DNA of 64,000 bases from CAZUGA01 sp964619885 (GCA_964619885.1 CAZUGA010000007.1:1-64000); one strand, 5' to 3'; shown: positions 28,011-38,616, counted from the first letter of the stretch. Made by a program: numbers and translations. The notes: a model not told the origin generated them from the letters alone.

Positions 28011-29249
28011 CTATAAAAATCCAACCGGTTGGTACGAGTGATTGGGTAGAATAGTGTTTGTATCGGTATTACCCAAATGATTTATGATGATTTCGCCGAT
28101 GATGTCGCGATAGTCAGTAGAATGATTCAAATATCTTCCCGCTAATAAATCATTAGGTTGTAGGCCAGGCCAAATTCCGTAAATACCGCCGTTTACAGAA
28201 CTTCCTATTACAAACCAGCTTGAGGCGTGTCCGTGGTCTGTTCCGCCACTAGCATTCTGTAAAGCAGTTCTTCCGAATTCTGTCATGCTCAGAATAATAA
28301 CGTCGTTCATCAATCCAGAACCCAGATCTTGATATAACGCAGCTACACCGGCAGCAAATTCCGCTTGATTATTGGCTAGTCTGCCCGACACGCCGCCTTG
28401 ATTAGCATGAGTATCCCATCCGCCAAGGGATACCGTCGCGGCTTCTAGTCCAACTCCAGCCTTAATCAATCGCGCTAGCTGCATCATTTGTAGTCCATAA
28501 TTACCGGTAGGATAAACTGCTTTGTTAGCCGGCGTGTAAGTTCCGCTCATTACGGTACTAATTTCGTCCAAATCGTCGAGCATGAATCGCCCATGACGGT
28601 GCAGTAGACGTCTATTCGAGTCTTTTGCATTAGTTCCTTGATTGAACACCTGTCTAAGCGATTGTTGAATATTGTTGGCTTGAGGATCGGCGTCTATGAA
28701 ATCACTAAGATTATCTATCGTTGAGACCCGTGCACTACCGCTCAGTGTATGAGATAAATGTCCAAAACTAGCGGCGCGGATATTTCCCGATTGTGGAAAA
28801 TTGGATAAATGACGGTTGAACCATCCATTAGAACGAGCTGTCTGGGCAACACCACTCTCGATAATCTTCTGCCCATCGAAATGGGAACGTGATGCGTTTT
28901 TATATTGCACGGCGGGTAAAACAGCGACATCTCCCCGCGTATAGATTTTGTGCAAGGGTGCTAAGGCGGGGTGTAAGCCAAAGAAACCATCCAGATTGAG
29001 CGAGGCTCCAGACCCGGATCCAGGTTTGCGAATGGCGATATTTGGTCGGAGTTTATAATAGTCCAAATCCCGGTATGGGATGACAGTATTTAAACCGTCA
29101 CACCCACCTCTGTTGAATATAACGACGAAAGTTTTGCCTGTTGCTGCATGGGCAAATCGTAAGCCAGGACCAAATGGATTTCCATACAAAAAAGCTGATG
29201 CGGCGAGCGGAGCACCAAGGATATGTCGTAGAAATTTTCTTCTGCGCAT
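28011..29249 (-). CDS. DUF1501 protein, Tat-exported
   Basis: 412 residues starting RRRKFLRHILGAPLAASAFL, a twin-arginine-type signal. The body is the DUF1501 (alkaline-phosphatase-like/sulfatase-related) family: FVVIFNRGGCDGLNTVIPY, FGLHPALAPLHKIY, SMTEFGRTALQNASGGTDHGHASSW. It lies 12 bases after the stop of the giant DUF1800 gene, a very common pairing of unknown biochemical function; planctomycete and proteobacterial sets are exported together. Confidence 0.85.
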   Translation of the reverse strand: MRRRKFLRHILGAPLAASAFLYGNPFGPGLRFAHAATGKTFVVIFNRGGCDGLNTVIPYRDLDYYKLRPNIAIRKPGSGSGASLNLDGFFGLHPALAPLHKIYTRGDVAVLPAVQYKNASRSHFDGQKIIESGVAQTARSNGWFNRHLSNFPQSGNIRAASFGHLSHTLSGSARVSTIDNLSDFIDADPQANNIQQSLRQVFNQGTNAKDSNRRLLHRHGRFMLDDLDEISTVMSGTYTPANKAVYPTGNYGLQMMQLARLIKAGVGLEAATVSLGGWDTHANQGGVSGRLANNQAEFAAGVAALYQDLGSGLMNDVIILSMTEFGRTALQNASGGTDHGHASSWFVIGSSVNGGIYGIWPGLQPNDLLAGRYLNHSTDYRDIIGEIIINHLGNTDTNTILPNHSYQPVGFL

Positions 29250-29261
29250 GTGATCTCTTTC

Positions 29262-32200
29262 CTATTGAAGTTGATAGCTCGGATATGCCAATACGGTAGC
29301 CAACAACCGGCGAACCTGCATATCGCTTGAGGCACTGTTTATATCGAATGGAATTCGGCCATTATCGGTCAAAATATCCACTGCTACGTCCCATTCAAGA
29401 GGCGTATAATCATTGGCGAGACCCAATTCAAACAGATAACCCGCAACGCCTTCAGCCGTTTCGAACCCGCGATTTTTAAAGAAAGCACTAGGGTTAGAAA
29501 GGAAAGAGCGATTATTTCGATTCGGATTAAATATAACCTGAGTTGAGAATTGTAATCGTTGCCTCATTTGATTTGTATTTACCCAAGACAAGCCGGTTTC
29601 GGGCCAACCGTCCGGCGTGGGGAAATGAAAAAGCCTCATGCCCATTTCCGTCATTGCATTGCTATTGTCACGAAGGTCAACGTTTGCGTCTAGATTACGC
29701 ATCATTCCTACAACGAACTCGATGGGTGTCTTAACTTTTTGATGAAAATTCTTGGCTGCTTTGAATTCGTTGGATTTTAGGATCGTTGATAGCATTCTCG
29801 CGATTTGGTCGGATTGGTTATAATGCCGTGAATAGTCTGCACTACATTGAGAAACTGCTGAATTGCTCGGGATATCTGACACTAAAAGTTTGAGTATTTT
29901 TGTACAGATGAATTTTGCGGTAGAGGGGTGCCGGGCCAGCTGGTCCAATACTTGTTTGCCGCCGGACATTCCTGAATTTGTAGGCACGGTCTGACCCAAA
30001 ACCAATTTGCTACCGTTATCATGGTACCTAGAATCGAATTGAAACCGGCCATTTTTGACGCGCCATCCTGTGAATACTCTCGCAACCTCAACGACGTCTT
30101 GTTGGGTATAGCCGCCATTTACTCCCATTGTATGCAGTTCCATAAGTTCGCGGGCGTAGTTTTCGTTGGGTTCTTTACGGTGACTGCGATGGTTATCCAA
30201 AAACATCAGCATAGCTGGGCTAGATGCACTGGCGCCTAATAAATCTCTAAATCGGCCTAGGGCATGTTTTCGGAAAGCGTTATTTTCGGATAATTCATAG
30301 GTTAATTTACTGCCTTGCGTTAGATCGGTGTTGAAATGGTTATCCCAAAACCAAGTCATGACCTCCCGTAATTGCCATTTTGAATATGTCGCGTGAGCCA
30401 AAATATAATTTTGTAATTTCTGTTTGGTATCGATTCGTCCAATCGTTTTAAGTGCGGCTGTGAGGGAATTGCTCTCTTGAGCACCGGGGTGTAATTGCTG
30501 ATGAATGAAAGCATCGGTTCCTTGCTTACGAACTTGAGACAGTAAATTGGGTGTGGCACCGAATGTAATTCTGCTCAAAAGATGGGTCGCATCTTTTGAT
30601 GCCGGAATAGAATTTAGAGTTAGCGTTTTTACATTTTTGTTTCCGGCCGCATCTTTGGCGATAATTGAAACATTTAACTGACTTCCACCACTCATTGATC
30701 CGACCGCCAATGCCCACAGGCCGCTATTCCGTGCAACTTCGATTCCTGAGCGGAAAATTGAAACCCCAGTATTAGAATCAGTGATAGAAGCGGTTAGACT
30801 AGCGATTCCAGTATTATCTTTTGCGGAGCCGGTCAGTAAAAATCCGGCTCTTGAAACAGAATCTCCTGTTCGGTGAGATAAGATCTGCAGAGTCGGTATG
30901 GAGCTATCGGAAATCACCCGTAGGCTTAAGTTTTTCAGCGTCTCATTCCGTGAAGAGTCAATCGCCGTTACGCCAATAGTGACTGAATGCCCTGGATCGA
31001 TCATGTTGGCAGTTATAGGAAAATTCCAATGGCCGTTTTTTAATGTTGCTTGCGCAGCGGTCGTTCCGACAGAAGGATCTTTCACCCGAATAGTTACCTT
31101 AGCCACCTTGTCATCGTCACTTGTTTTACCACGTAAGACAAATCCGGCATCGCTAACTTTTGCCCCCGGTGACGGAGACAGAATACTTAGTGCCGGTGGC
31201 TTAAAATCTTGCAACGAATTCCCTTTTGGGTCGACGTCGAAATTGATGTGCCCTTCGGATGTGATCCATGGGCTGTAGTACCGGTTGCTCTTTCCAAAGA
31301 CGTTTTTGCTGTAAGCAACATAGACGCGGTTTTGCTTTAAACCGGTAGGATCAAAATAAACTTGGCCAGTTACGTCCGTAGTGGCAGAGGTTTGCATTTG
31401 TTGGCTGCCGTCAATTGCTTTTTCAAATAAGATGATTTTGCGGCCCGCGAGCGGAGTGCCGTCGGATTTTTTCCGTAGTTTGATACGGACCTTGCCGGCA
31501 TCAAATGTATAAGACCCCGTGCGGTTTAAAATGTTGCTTTGTAACCATCCTCCATTTAATGGATTTGATTTGAGGACATAATTCGTTCCAGAACCCAAGC
31601 CCGGCAAGTCGAAATTGGTTCTGCCTTGAGAATTCGCCACTTTACTAGTAAACCAACTCAATGAACCACCGGATTTAACTTTATAAACAATAATATTTTT
31701 GTTTGGGATTACTTTTCCGGTCAATGCATTTTTCAAAGAAACGTTTAATAGTCGGTTACCCACGGTAAATTGGTGCCGACCGGTAGAGCTGATAACCGGA
31801 CTAAATTTTAGCTTTCCGTCAAACGGGTTTTTAGCAGTCAAAAATAAGGTTTTTCCGGAGGTAGTGTTGGGTGGATCAAACCAAACGTTTCCATTGGTAT
31901 CAGTTAGCCCAGAAGCCACCTTGGTTTTATTAGCATAACTACCTTTGTATAGGATAACCGGATAGGTTTTTAGGAGTGAATTATTCGAACCTTGAACCAG
32001 GGTAATTTGTAGAGCGCCTACATCAAAATTGAAACGGCCTGTTTGGTTAATTTTCTGGCTTTGTGTAAAACCGGTTTGATAGGGATTTGCTTTTAAGACA
32101 TAAGATGTTCCACTACCCAAACCCGCGAGGTCAAAATTAACCCGTCCGTTACTATTCGTGGTTTTTCTCGTGACGTTAGTCAACGCGCCATTCGACAGTT

Positions 32201-33452
32201 TCTTAAAAACCGAGACGGTGATATTGGGGACAGGTGCGCTAGTATGTTTATTTTTTAAGACAACATTTAGCAATTTGTTACCTACTTTAAACGTGTATCG
32301 GCCCGAAATGTTCACGTTATTGCTAAATTTACGGGTACCGTCAAAAGGATTTATGGCTCCCAAATACAGAGCGCTTCCAGCGTTTAAAGGGCCTGGGTCG
32401 AACCAAACCAATCCGTTTGCATTGGTGACTCCGGAAGCCCTCCATTTTTGACCGTTAGACGATGTCCTTTCGTAAAGAGTCACAGGGAACTTTTTAAGGA
32501 CAGAACCATCTTGGCCCTTTAAGATTTTGAATTGCAGTGCGCCGACTTTAAAGTCGAACCGCCCTGTATTCTTAATATTCGGGCTATAAGTCCAACCCAC
32601 CCCGTACGGGTTGGAGCGCAATACATAAGTTGTTCCAGACCCTAATCTGGGTAAATCGAAATCTGTTGCTCCTTGGGTATTGGTAATTTTATTGCCGGCA
32701 ATTTGGAGGGCACCACTACTTTGACGTTCGTAGACTAGGATTTTTTGTTTAGCTACGATGGCGCCATTATGCTTATTGACAAGGCGAACCTTGAGTAATT
32801 GATTACCTACGCGAAAATTATAAGCGCTGGATTTATTGATAATTTGGCTTCTTTTCGTCTTGTTATCGTATGGGCTGATCGCTGAAAGTTGAAAATCACG
32901 GTTTCCGCTTGTTATTCCAGCCGGCGAAAATCGAATTAAACCATTCGCATCGGTTAAACCAGATCCCCGTGATTGTCTGCTACCATTTACGATTTCCTGC
33001 AACCCAACGCGGTGATTGCGTAGAATATTTCCGTTGGATCCCTGAATTGCTTTTACATGGATAGTGCCGACCTGATAATTGAATTTGCCGGTGTTGCTAA
33101 ACGGGTTACTTTGGGTTTTGCCGGTACCGAATGGGTTAATTCTTAGTATGAATTTCTTTCCAGTACCAAGTCCTGCAATATTTAATGATAGGCGCCCTGA
33201 GCGGTTAGTCGTCCCACTGGCTCGCCAAATCAGGCTTCCCGACGATAATTGGTAAGCGGTGACTTTGGTGTTGGCAATGACGGATTGATTCGTCGCATCA
33301 CGAAGAACGATATCTGAGATGCCAGCGAATACATTCTGTGGCAGAAATATGCTGATCAGAAAATACAATAGGACTATTCTTATTGCACGGGTCGGCCGGG
33401 GTATTTTTTGTTTTCCGTGCTGAGTGATACTAAGCGCAAACAATGCTGACAT
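29262..33452 (-). CDS. Giant secreted DUF1800 protein with alternating beta-module repeats
   Basis: 1396 residues. Signal-anchor at about 25-43, then eight beta-rich modules of 85-90 residues in an alternating order: A (residues about 44-128, 216-303, 390-478, 564-651) and B (129-215, 304-389, 479-563, 652-740). Type A carries GLGSGTxYVLxxNP and NxTGxFxFxVG; type B carries SGxTxxNGLVWFDP and LxAxNPFDGxxxxS. They look like CNA-B/prealbumin-type surface domains. Two Ig-like domains (about 752-847 and 853-948) follow, then the C-terminal DUF1800 domain (953-1396, starting ATHLLSRITFGATP; RKEPNENYARELMELHTMGV). Operon with the DUF1501 gene. The long stalk suggests a cell-surface role; this is inference. 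Confidence 0.85.
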   Translation of the reverse strand: MSALFALSITQHGKQKIPRPTRAIRIVLLYFLISIFLPQNVFAGISDIVLRDATNQSVIANTKVTAYQLSSGSLIWRASGTTNRSGRLSLNIAGLGTGKKFILRINPFGTGKTQSNPFSNTGKFNYQVGTIHVKAIQGSNGNILRNHRVGLQEIVNGSRQSRGSGLTDANGLIRFSPAGITSGNRDFQLSAISPYDNKTKRSQIINKSSAYNFRVGNQLLKVRLVNKHNGAIVAKQKILVYERQSSGALQIAGNKITNTQGATDFDLPRLGSGTTYVLRSNPYGVGWTYSPNIKNTGRFDFKVGALQFKILKGQDGSVLKKFPVTLYERTSSNGQKWRASGVTNANGLVWFDPGPLNAGSALYLGAINPFDGTRKFSNNVNISGRYTFKVGNKLLNVVLKNKHTSAPVPNITVSVFKKLSNGALTNVTRKTTNSNGRVNFDLAGLGSGTSYVLKANPYQTGFTQSQKINQTGRFNFDVGALQITLVQGSNNSLLKTYPVILYKGSYANKTKVASGLTDTNGNVWFDPPNTTSGKTLFLTAKNPFDGKLKFSPVISSTGRHQFTVGNRLLNVSLKNALTGKVIPNKNIIVYKVKSGGSLSWFTSKVANSQGRTNFDLPGLGSGTNYVLKSNPLNGGWLQSNILNRTGSYTFDAGKVRIKLRKKSDGTPLAGRKIILFEKAIDGSQQMQTSATTDVTGQVYFDPTGLKQNRVYVAYSKNVFGKSNRYYSPWITSEGHINFDVDPKGNSLQDFKPPALSILSPSPGAKVSDAGFVLRGKTSDDDKVAKVTIRVKDPSVGTTAAQATLKNGHWNFPITANMIDPGHSVTIGVTAIDSSRNETLKNLSLRVISDSSIPTLQILSHRTGDSVSRAGFLLTGSAKDNTGIASLTASITDSNTGVSIFRSGIEVARNSGLWALAVGSMSGGSQLNVSIIAKDAAGNKNVKTLTLNSIPASKDATHLLSRITFGATPNLLSQVRKQGTDAFIHQQLHPGAQESNSLTAALKTIGRIDTKQKLQNYILAHATYSKWQLREVMTWFWDNHFNTDLTQGSKLTYELSENNAFRKHALGRFRDLLGASASSPAMLMFLDNHRSHRKEPNENYARELMELHTMGVNGGYTQQDVVEVARVFTGWRVKNGRFQFDSRYHDNGSKLVLGQTVPTNSGMSGGKQVLDQLARHPSTAKFICTKILKLLVSDIPSNSAVSQCSADYSRHYNQSDQIARMLSTILKSNEFKAAKNFHQKVKTPIEFVVGMMRNLDANVDLRDNSNAMTEMGMRLFHFPTPDGWPETGLSWVNTNQMRQRLQFSTQVIFNPNRNNRSFLSNPSAFFKNRGFETAEGVAGYLFELGLANDYTPLEWDVAVDILTDNGRIPFDINSASSDMQVRRLLATVLAYPSYQLQ

Positions 33453-33846
33453 AGGTCGGTCCTTAATAAATGGTCTTATATGTTTAGTTTTATTTTTTTA
33501 AAATTGTCGTGGAATTGATCACAAAGTTGTAATATCGCAATTTTTAACTCCGGTTGAGGAATTGGGCAGGATCTCGTTTTGGTGGTTTTTATTGTGATTG
33601 AATCAGAATTATATAGGAGCGACCCTATCATTCTTTAAAATATAATAGCAATTATTGTGCCCAAAAAGATAGTTTCTTGTTTCTTACCCGTTACAACGTG
33701 CTGCGTCGCGTAACAATAGGTCGTCGTGGTGCATCTTAGGGGCGGTGCCGAGTGGGCTTTAAGAAGCGTGTTGTCGCATATCGGCGACAACGCGTTCCAA
33801 AATTTTCTTAACTGTCGATAGGATTGGGTGGGCAATGCAAGAAACT
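33453..33846. other. Intergenic region with a hairpin
   Basis: About 390 bases between the SDR gene and the DUF1800 gene, both on the minus strand. No credible gene; an 82-codon minus-strand open frame is compositionally random. A hairpin lies at 33767-33794. The left part is A/T-rich and likely contains the DUF1800 promoter. Confidence 0.5.
33767..33794 (-). terminator. Possible terminator hairpin after the apbC-dcd-SDR genes
   Basis: CGTGTTGTCGC and GCGACAACGCG form an 11-base-pair stem (one G-U pair) around ATATCG. It lies about 50 bases downstream of the SDR stop. The following minus-strand sequence is only mildly T-rich, so intrinsic termination is uncertain. Confidence 0.45.
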
Positions 33847-34710
33847 TTAGACTTTTCGTAACACGCGATCTAGGGTTCTCCATGGGAGCAGGCAGCGTAG
33901 TGCCGCAAATAAGTATGTTGGAAAAGTTACGTAATAACGTATTTTTGGCTTGCTTGCTTCAAGCGCGTGGATCACTTTTTCTGCTACCGCGTCTGCCGGC
34001 AACGTAAACGGAACGGCTGGGCCTTCGTGTCTAAGCCGTTCAGATAACGCTTTATAGGTTTCTCTGTGCGCGCTCCGCGAAATATCAATGTTTTGTTCGA
34101 ACATGAATAAGGCATTATCACGAAATTTGCTGGTAATAGGACCGGGTTCAATCAGCACGATTTCTATTCCGCTATTATGTAACTCTAAGCGGAGTGTGTC
34201 GGCCAACCCCTCAAGCGCGTATTTTGACGCGTTGTAAGCGCCACGATATTTCAGTGCAACAAAACCTAATACCGAGCTGTTATAAATAATTCTGCCGTAT
34301 CCCTGCTTTCGCATGACCGGGATAACTTTATTGGTCAGCTCATGGGTACCGAAAAAATTAGTTTCGAATTGCTTACGCAACACATCTCGGCTCAAATCTT
34401 CTACGGCGCCTGGTTGGCCAAATGCACCATTGTTGAAAATAGCGTCTAACCGGCCGCCTGTCTTTTCCAAAATGGAGTCTACGGCGCTATTGACGCTCTC
34501 GCTGAGTTCTAAGTCCAGCTGAACGGACTCGAAACCTTGTTGTAGAAGATGCTCTACATCATCCTGTTGGCGCGCTGTTGCGAACACCCTATGGCCACGA
34601 TCTTTCAATATCTTAGCGGTGGTTAGACCAATACCACTGGAACAGCCGGTAATTAAGATCGATTGCTCATTCCTTCCAGAGTGGGTTGCAGCACTAATGT
34701 TTCGGTTCAT
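33847..34710 (-). CDS. Short-chain dehydrogenase/reductase
   Basis: 287 residues with a Rossmann nucleotide site ITGCSSGIG, the NNGAFG motif at the position of NNAG, a catalytic Ser in NSSVLG and the YxxxK pair in YNASKYALEG. Classical SDR, NAD(P)-dependent; the substrate is unknown, and steroid- or retinol-dehydrogenase-like members are annotated similarly. The ATG overlaps the dcd TGA (TGATG), indicating coupled translation. Confidence 0.85.
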   Translation of the reverse strand: MNRNISAATHSGRNEQSILITGCSSGIGLTTAKILKDRGHRVFATARQQDDVEHLLQQGFESVQLDLELSESVNSAVDSILEKTGGRLDAIFNNGAFGQPGAVEDLSRDVLRKQFETNFFGTHELTNKVIPVMRKQGYGRIIYNSSVLGFVALKYRGAYNASKYALEGLADTLRLELHNSGIEIVLIEPGPITSKFRDNALFMFEQNIDISRSAHRETYKALSERLRHEGPAVPFTLPADAVAEKVIHALEASKPKIRYYVTFPTYLFAALRCLLPWRTLDRVLRKV

Positions 34711-35276
34711 CAAGCTTTGGGAAGGGTGACGCCTTGTTGGCCCTGATATTTACCGCCTCGATCTTTATACGATACTGAACAGAGTTCGTCCGCACCGAGA
34801 AATAGAACTTGCGCGACGCCTTCATTGGCGTAAATTTTTGCCGGAAGTGGTGTGGTATTGGAGAATTCCAAGGTCACGTGGCCCTCCCATTCTGGTTCCA
34901 GTGGGGTTACGTTGACGATGATACCGCATCGAGCGTAAGTGGATTTTCCCAGGCAAATAGTCAGCACGTCACGCGGAATACGAAAATATTCAACGGTACG
35001 GGCTAGTGCGAAAGAGTTCGGAGGAATAATACAAATATCGGAAGTCACATCCACGAAACTTTGGGCATCGAAATTTTTTGGGTCTACAATAGCCGAATTA
35101 ATATTCGTAAATATTTTGAATTCATTCGAACAGCGAATATCGTAGCCGTAACTAGAGGTTCCATAAGATATTACGCGTCCTTGGTCAGATTGCCTTATTT
35201 GGTCTGGAACGAACGGTTCAATCATACCGTGCTGGTCCGCCATTTTACGAATCCAAGTATCGGGTTTAATGCTCAT
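34710..35276 (-). CDS. dcd: dCTP deaminase
   Basis: 188 residues. SSYGYDIRC, GKSTYARCGIIVNVTPLEPEWEGHVTLEFSN hold the catalytic Ser, Arg and Glu of trimeric Dcd. It deaminates dCTP to dUTP for dTMP synthesis and so feeds ThyA. Second gene of the apbC-dcd-SDR unit; 15 bases after apbC. Confidence 0.96.
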   Translation of the reverse strand: MSIKPDTWIRKMADQHGMIEPFVPDQIRQSDQGRVISYGTSSYGYDIRCSNEFKIFTNINSAIVDPKNFDAQSFVDVTSDICIIPPNSFALARTVEYFRIPRDVLTICLGKSTYARCGIIVNVTPLEPEWEGHVTLEFSNTTPLPAKIYANEGVAQVLFLGADELCSVSYKDRGGKYQGQQGVTLPKA

Positions 35277-35291
35277 AATCGGGTCTTTGGG

Positions 35292-36383
35292 TTAGTCGTT
35301 TTGAATGACAATATTGGGAAATTTTCCGCTATAGTCTTTTGCGCGCAGTGCGAGTTTTGCAGCCATTTTGCGTGCGATCTCCCGATAGATTCTGGCAATC
35401 TTACCGTCCGGGTCGGAGACGACAGAGGGATGGCCTCGGTCGGCATCTTTCCTGATATCTATATCTAGCGGTAGAGATCCCAATAAATCTACCCCGTATT
35501 TCTTCGCCATGGTGTCCCCGCCTCCGGAACCGAATATGGGCTCCTCGTGACCACAATTACTACAGATGTGGGTGCTCATGTTTTCTACGATTCCGAGTAC
35601 AGGGACATCGACTTTTTCAAACATTTTAAGACCTTTTTGTGCATCGAGTAGCGCGATGTCTTGTGGGGTTGTAACAATCACTGCGCCACTTACCGGAATC
35701 TGTTGTGATAGGGTTAACTGAATATCTCCGGTTCCAGGCGGAAGATCGACGATCAAATAATCCAGGTCGACCCAGTTTGTGTTATTCAGCAGTTGTTGCA
35801 ATGCGCCAGTTACCATTGGACCACGCCAGATCATTGGCGTGTCTTCGTCAATAAGGTAGCCGATAGATATTGATTGAAGTCCGTAGGCTATCTTTGGCTC
35901 CATGGTCTTACCATCAGTGCTCTCTGGCGATCCAGAGATACCCAGCATTAATGGCTGACTGGGCCCGTAAATATCCGCATCTAGAATTCCAGCTTGTGCG
36001 CCTTCAGCCGCCAGGGCCAGCGCGATATTCACAGCCGTGGTTGATTTGCCAACCCCACCCTTTCCCGAAGCGATCGCAATAATATTCTTTACACCAGGCA
36101 TCGGTTTCAGGTTCTTCTGAACCGAGTGCGATGTAATTTCGCAGTCAATTTTGATTTCAACAGTTTCTATTTCACCTATAGACCGAACTTTCTGTTCAAT
36201 TTCAGTTTTTAACCGTGCGTAATCGCCCTTGGCGGGATAGCCCAGGACAACCTCAATAAGAGCGACACTATCCTGAATAGAAATTGATCGGATGGCCTTA
36301 GACGAACCGAAGCCTTGATTAGTATAAGGATCGATGAGATTTGATAGAATTTTTTCAATATCTGATTTTAACGGATTTGGCAT
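35292..36383 (-). CDS. apbC: Iron-sulfur cluster carrier ApbC/Mrp
   Basis: 363 residues. N-terminal MIP18-like domain (residues 1-90), then a deviant Walker A P-loop GKGGVGKSTTAVNIA (about 110-124) and the two-Cys motif CSNCG (about 270) that binds the transferred cluster. Divergent from metG across a ~200-base gap, the arrangement also seen in E. coli. Confidence 0.95.
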   Translation of the reverse strand: MPNPLKSDIEKILSNLIDPYTNQGFGSSKAIRSISIQDSVALIEVVLGYPAKGDYARLKTEIEQKVRSIGEIETVEIKIDCEITSHSVQKNLKPMPGVKNIIAIASGKGGVGKSTTAVNIALALAAEGAQAGILDADIYGPSQPLMLGISGSPESTDGKTMEPKIAYGLQSISIGYLIDEDTPMIWRGPMVTGALQQLLNNTNWVDLDYLIVDLPPGTGDIQLTLSQQIPVSGAVIVTTPQDIALLDAQKGLKMFEKVDVPVLGIVENMSTHICSNCGHEEPIFGSGGGDTMAKKYGVDLLGSLPLDIDIRKDADRGHPSVVSDPDGKIARIYREIARKMAAKLALRAKDYSGKFPNIVIQND

Positions 36384-36585
36384 AGCAGTTATTAAAGCTG
36401 TTGGACTGTTAGGAATACGGTAAACGAACTTACCGCACCAATACAGAGTATTCTACACAACTCTTACGATTGGTAAGCTATAAATTCGCGAAGTTTGCCA
36501 TTTGAAGAGCAGCTGGGCCGCTGCTTTGACATTGAAAATGTGTGATAATTATCGGCTGGATAAAATTTCGCACTCTGAATACCCC

Positions 36586-38616
36586 ATGAAACAACCGTCC
36601 GACAGAAAAATTCTGGTCACCAGTGCTTTACCCTACGCAAATGGTCCAATTCACCTAGGCCATTTGGTGGAATATATACAGACGGATATATGGGTGAGAT
36701 ACCAGAAGCAGCGAGGGGCGACATGTTTTTATGTCTGTGCCGACGATACACACGGTACACCGATCATGCTCAAAGCGCAGCAGGAAAATATTACACCGGA
36801 GCAGCTGATTGTTGATGTCGCTCTGCAACACCAGGCCGATTTTTCCGATTTCGCCGTCAGTTTTGACAATTACCACAGCACTCATTCGGAGGAAAATAAA
36901 GCCTATTCAACTCTGATTTATCAACGGTTGCGAGAAGCGGGTCATATCGAATCGAGAACGATTACCCAAGCCTATGATTCCGCCGAAAATATGTTCTTGC
37001 CGGATCGGTTTATTAAAGGGGAATGTCCCCGTTGTGGCGCTGTGGATCAATATGGTGATAACTGCGAAGCATGTGGCAGAACATACGCACCGACAGAACT
37101 GAAAAATCCGGTTTCGGTCATATCGGGCGAAACCCCAATAGAAAAAGAATCATTGCATTACTTTTTCAAATTACCGGATTTTTCGGACATGCTGCGCGAA
37201 TGGATCCATGCGGGCCATCTGCAAACCGAAGTTGCCAACAAAATGAATGAATGGTTGGAAGGTGATCTGCAGCAATGGGATATTTCCCGCGATGCCCCCT
37301 ATTTCGGTTTTGAAATCCCTGACGCGCCGGGCAAGTATTTTTATGTTTGGTTGGATGCCCCAATTGGTTATATGGCCAGTTTCAAAAATTTGTGTGATCG
37401 AGAAGGCATTTCGTTTAACGACTTTTGGGACGAGGACAGCGATACTGAGCTGTATCATTTTATAGGTAAAGATATTATCTATTTTCACTCGCTATTTTGG
37501 CCCGCAATGCTTAAAGGTGCGCGTTTTCGTATGCCTTCGGCAGTGTTTGCCCACGGCTTTCTGATGGTTAATGGCCAGAAGATGTCCAAATCCCGTGGCA
37601 CATTTATCAAAGCGAGGACCTATCTGGATTACTTGAATCCTGAATACCTGCGTTATTACTTTGCTACAAAGCTGGGTGCGGGTGTGGACGATATCGATCT
37701 TAATTTTGATGATTTCTGCCAACGCGTAAATTCCGATTTGGTCGGTAAGGTCGTCAACATTGCCAGCCGTTGTAGCGGGTTTTTGAAAAAAAGATTTGAT
37801 AACAAGCTTTCGGCGGATTGCGCAGAGCCTGCGTTGTTTGAGCAGTTTGTTGGCGCCAATCAGGCTATCGCGGAATTTTACGAGCAAAGAGAATTTGGCA
37901 AGGCGATGCGCGAGATAATGGCTTTGGCTGATCGAGCAAACCAATACATCGATGAAAAGAAACCGTGGGTAATCGCCAAGCAGGAGGGCGAGGAAATGTT
38001 GCTCCACGAAGTATGCAGCATGGGAGTAAACCTATTCCGGTTATTGGTTGTATACCTGAAACCGGTATTGCCGGATTTGGCCCAGCAAACTGAAGCTTTT
38101 CTCAATCTGGAAGCACAAGGTTGGCCTGATAGAATGCGCCCTCTGGTTTCGCACCAAATCAACGCATTTAAACCAATGATGACTCGGGTTGAAAAAACCA
38201 AGATTGACGATATGATCGAAGCTTCCAAAGAAGATATGGCGGCTGCAGTGGTGGCAGTAAAACCAAATCCATCAGAGGATCCAATAGCAGAGACGATAGA
38301 GTTTGGCGATTTCGCCAAGGTTGATCTGAGAATTGGGCGTATAGTCAAGGCAGAACACGTAGATGGCGCTGACAAGCTTTTGCAGCTGACCATTGATATA
38401 GGTGCTGGCACGCGTAATATTTTTGCCGGAATCAAGTCGGCTTACCGGCCCGACCAATTAGAAAACCAATTGACCGTTGTTGTCGCAAATCTGCAGCCTC
38501 GCAAGATGCGGTTTGGTATCTCCGAAGGCATGGTTCTAGCTGCGGGTCCGGGTGGCAGGGATATCTGGCTTTTGCATCCGGACCAGGGTGCAAAGCCAGG
38601 AATGAAAGTCAAATAG
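36586..38616 (+). CDS. metG: Methionyl-tRNA synthetase
   Basis: 676 residues: HIGH-type motif ANGPIHLGH, zinc knuckle CPRCGAVDQYGDNCEACG, KMSKS in QKMSKSRGT, the anticodon-binding helices, and a C-terminal OB-fold tRNA-binding domain (FGDFAKVDLRIGRIVKAE). The ATG chosen matches family N-termini; an in-frame TTG 84 bases upstream would add unrelated sequence. Confidence 0.97.
   Translation: MKQPSDRKILVTSALPYANGPIHLGHLVEYIQTDIWVRYQKQRGATCFYVCADDTHGTPIMLKAQQENITPEQLIVDVALQHQADFSDFAVSFDNYHSTHSEENKAYSTLIYQRLREAGHIESRTITQAYDSAENMFLPDRFIKGECPRCGAVDQYGDNCEACGRTYAPTELKNPVSVISGETPIEKESLHYFFKLPDFSDMLREWIHAGHLQTEVANKMNEWLEGDLQQWDISRDAPYFGFEIPDAPGKYFYVWLDAPIGYMASFKNLCDREGISFNDFWDEDSDTELYHFIGKDIIYFHSLFWPAMLKGARFRMPSAVFAHGFLMVNGQKMSKSRGTFIKARTYLDYLNPEYLRYYFATKLGAGVDDIDLNFDDFCQRVNSDLVGKVVNIASRCSGFLKKRFDNKLSADCAEPALFEQFVGANQAIAEFYEQREFGKAMREIMALADRANQYIDEKKPWVIAKQEGEEMLLHEVCSMGVNLFRLLVVYLKPVLPDLAQQTEAFLNLEAQGWPDRMRPLVSHQINAFKPMMTRVEKTKIDDMIEASKEDMAAAVVAVKPNPSEDPIAETIEFGDFAKVDLRIGRIVKAEHVDGADKLLQLTIDIGAGTRNIFAGIKSAYRPDQLENQLTVVVANLQPRKMRFGISEGMVLAAGPGGRDIWLLHPDQGAKPGMKVK

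Noticed and set aside
34871..34884. Second CACGTG that could be a parS
   Set aside because: The flanks (GGTCACGTGGCC) do not match the parS consensus and it lies within dcd coding sequence.
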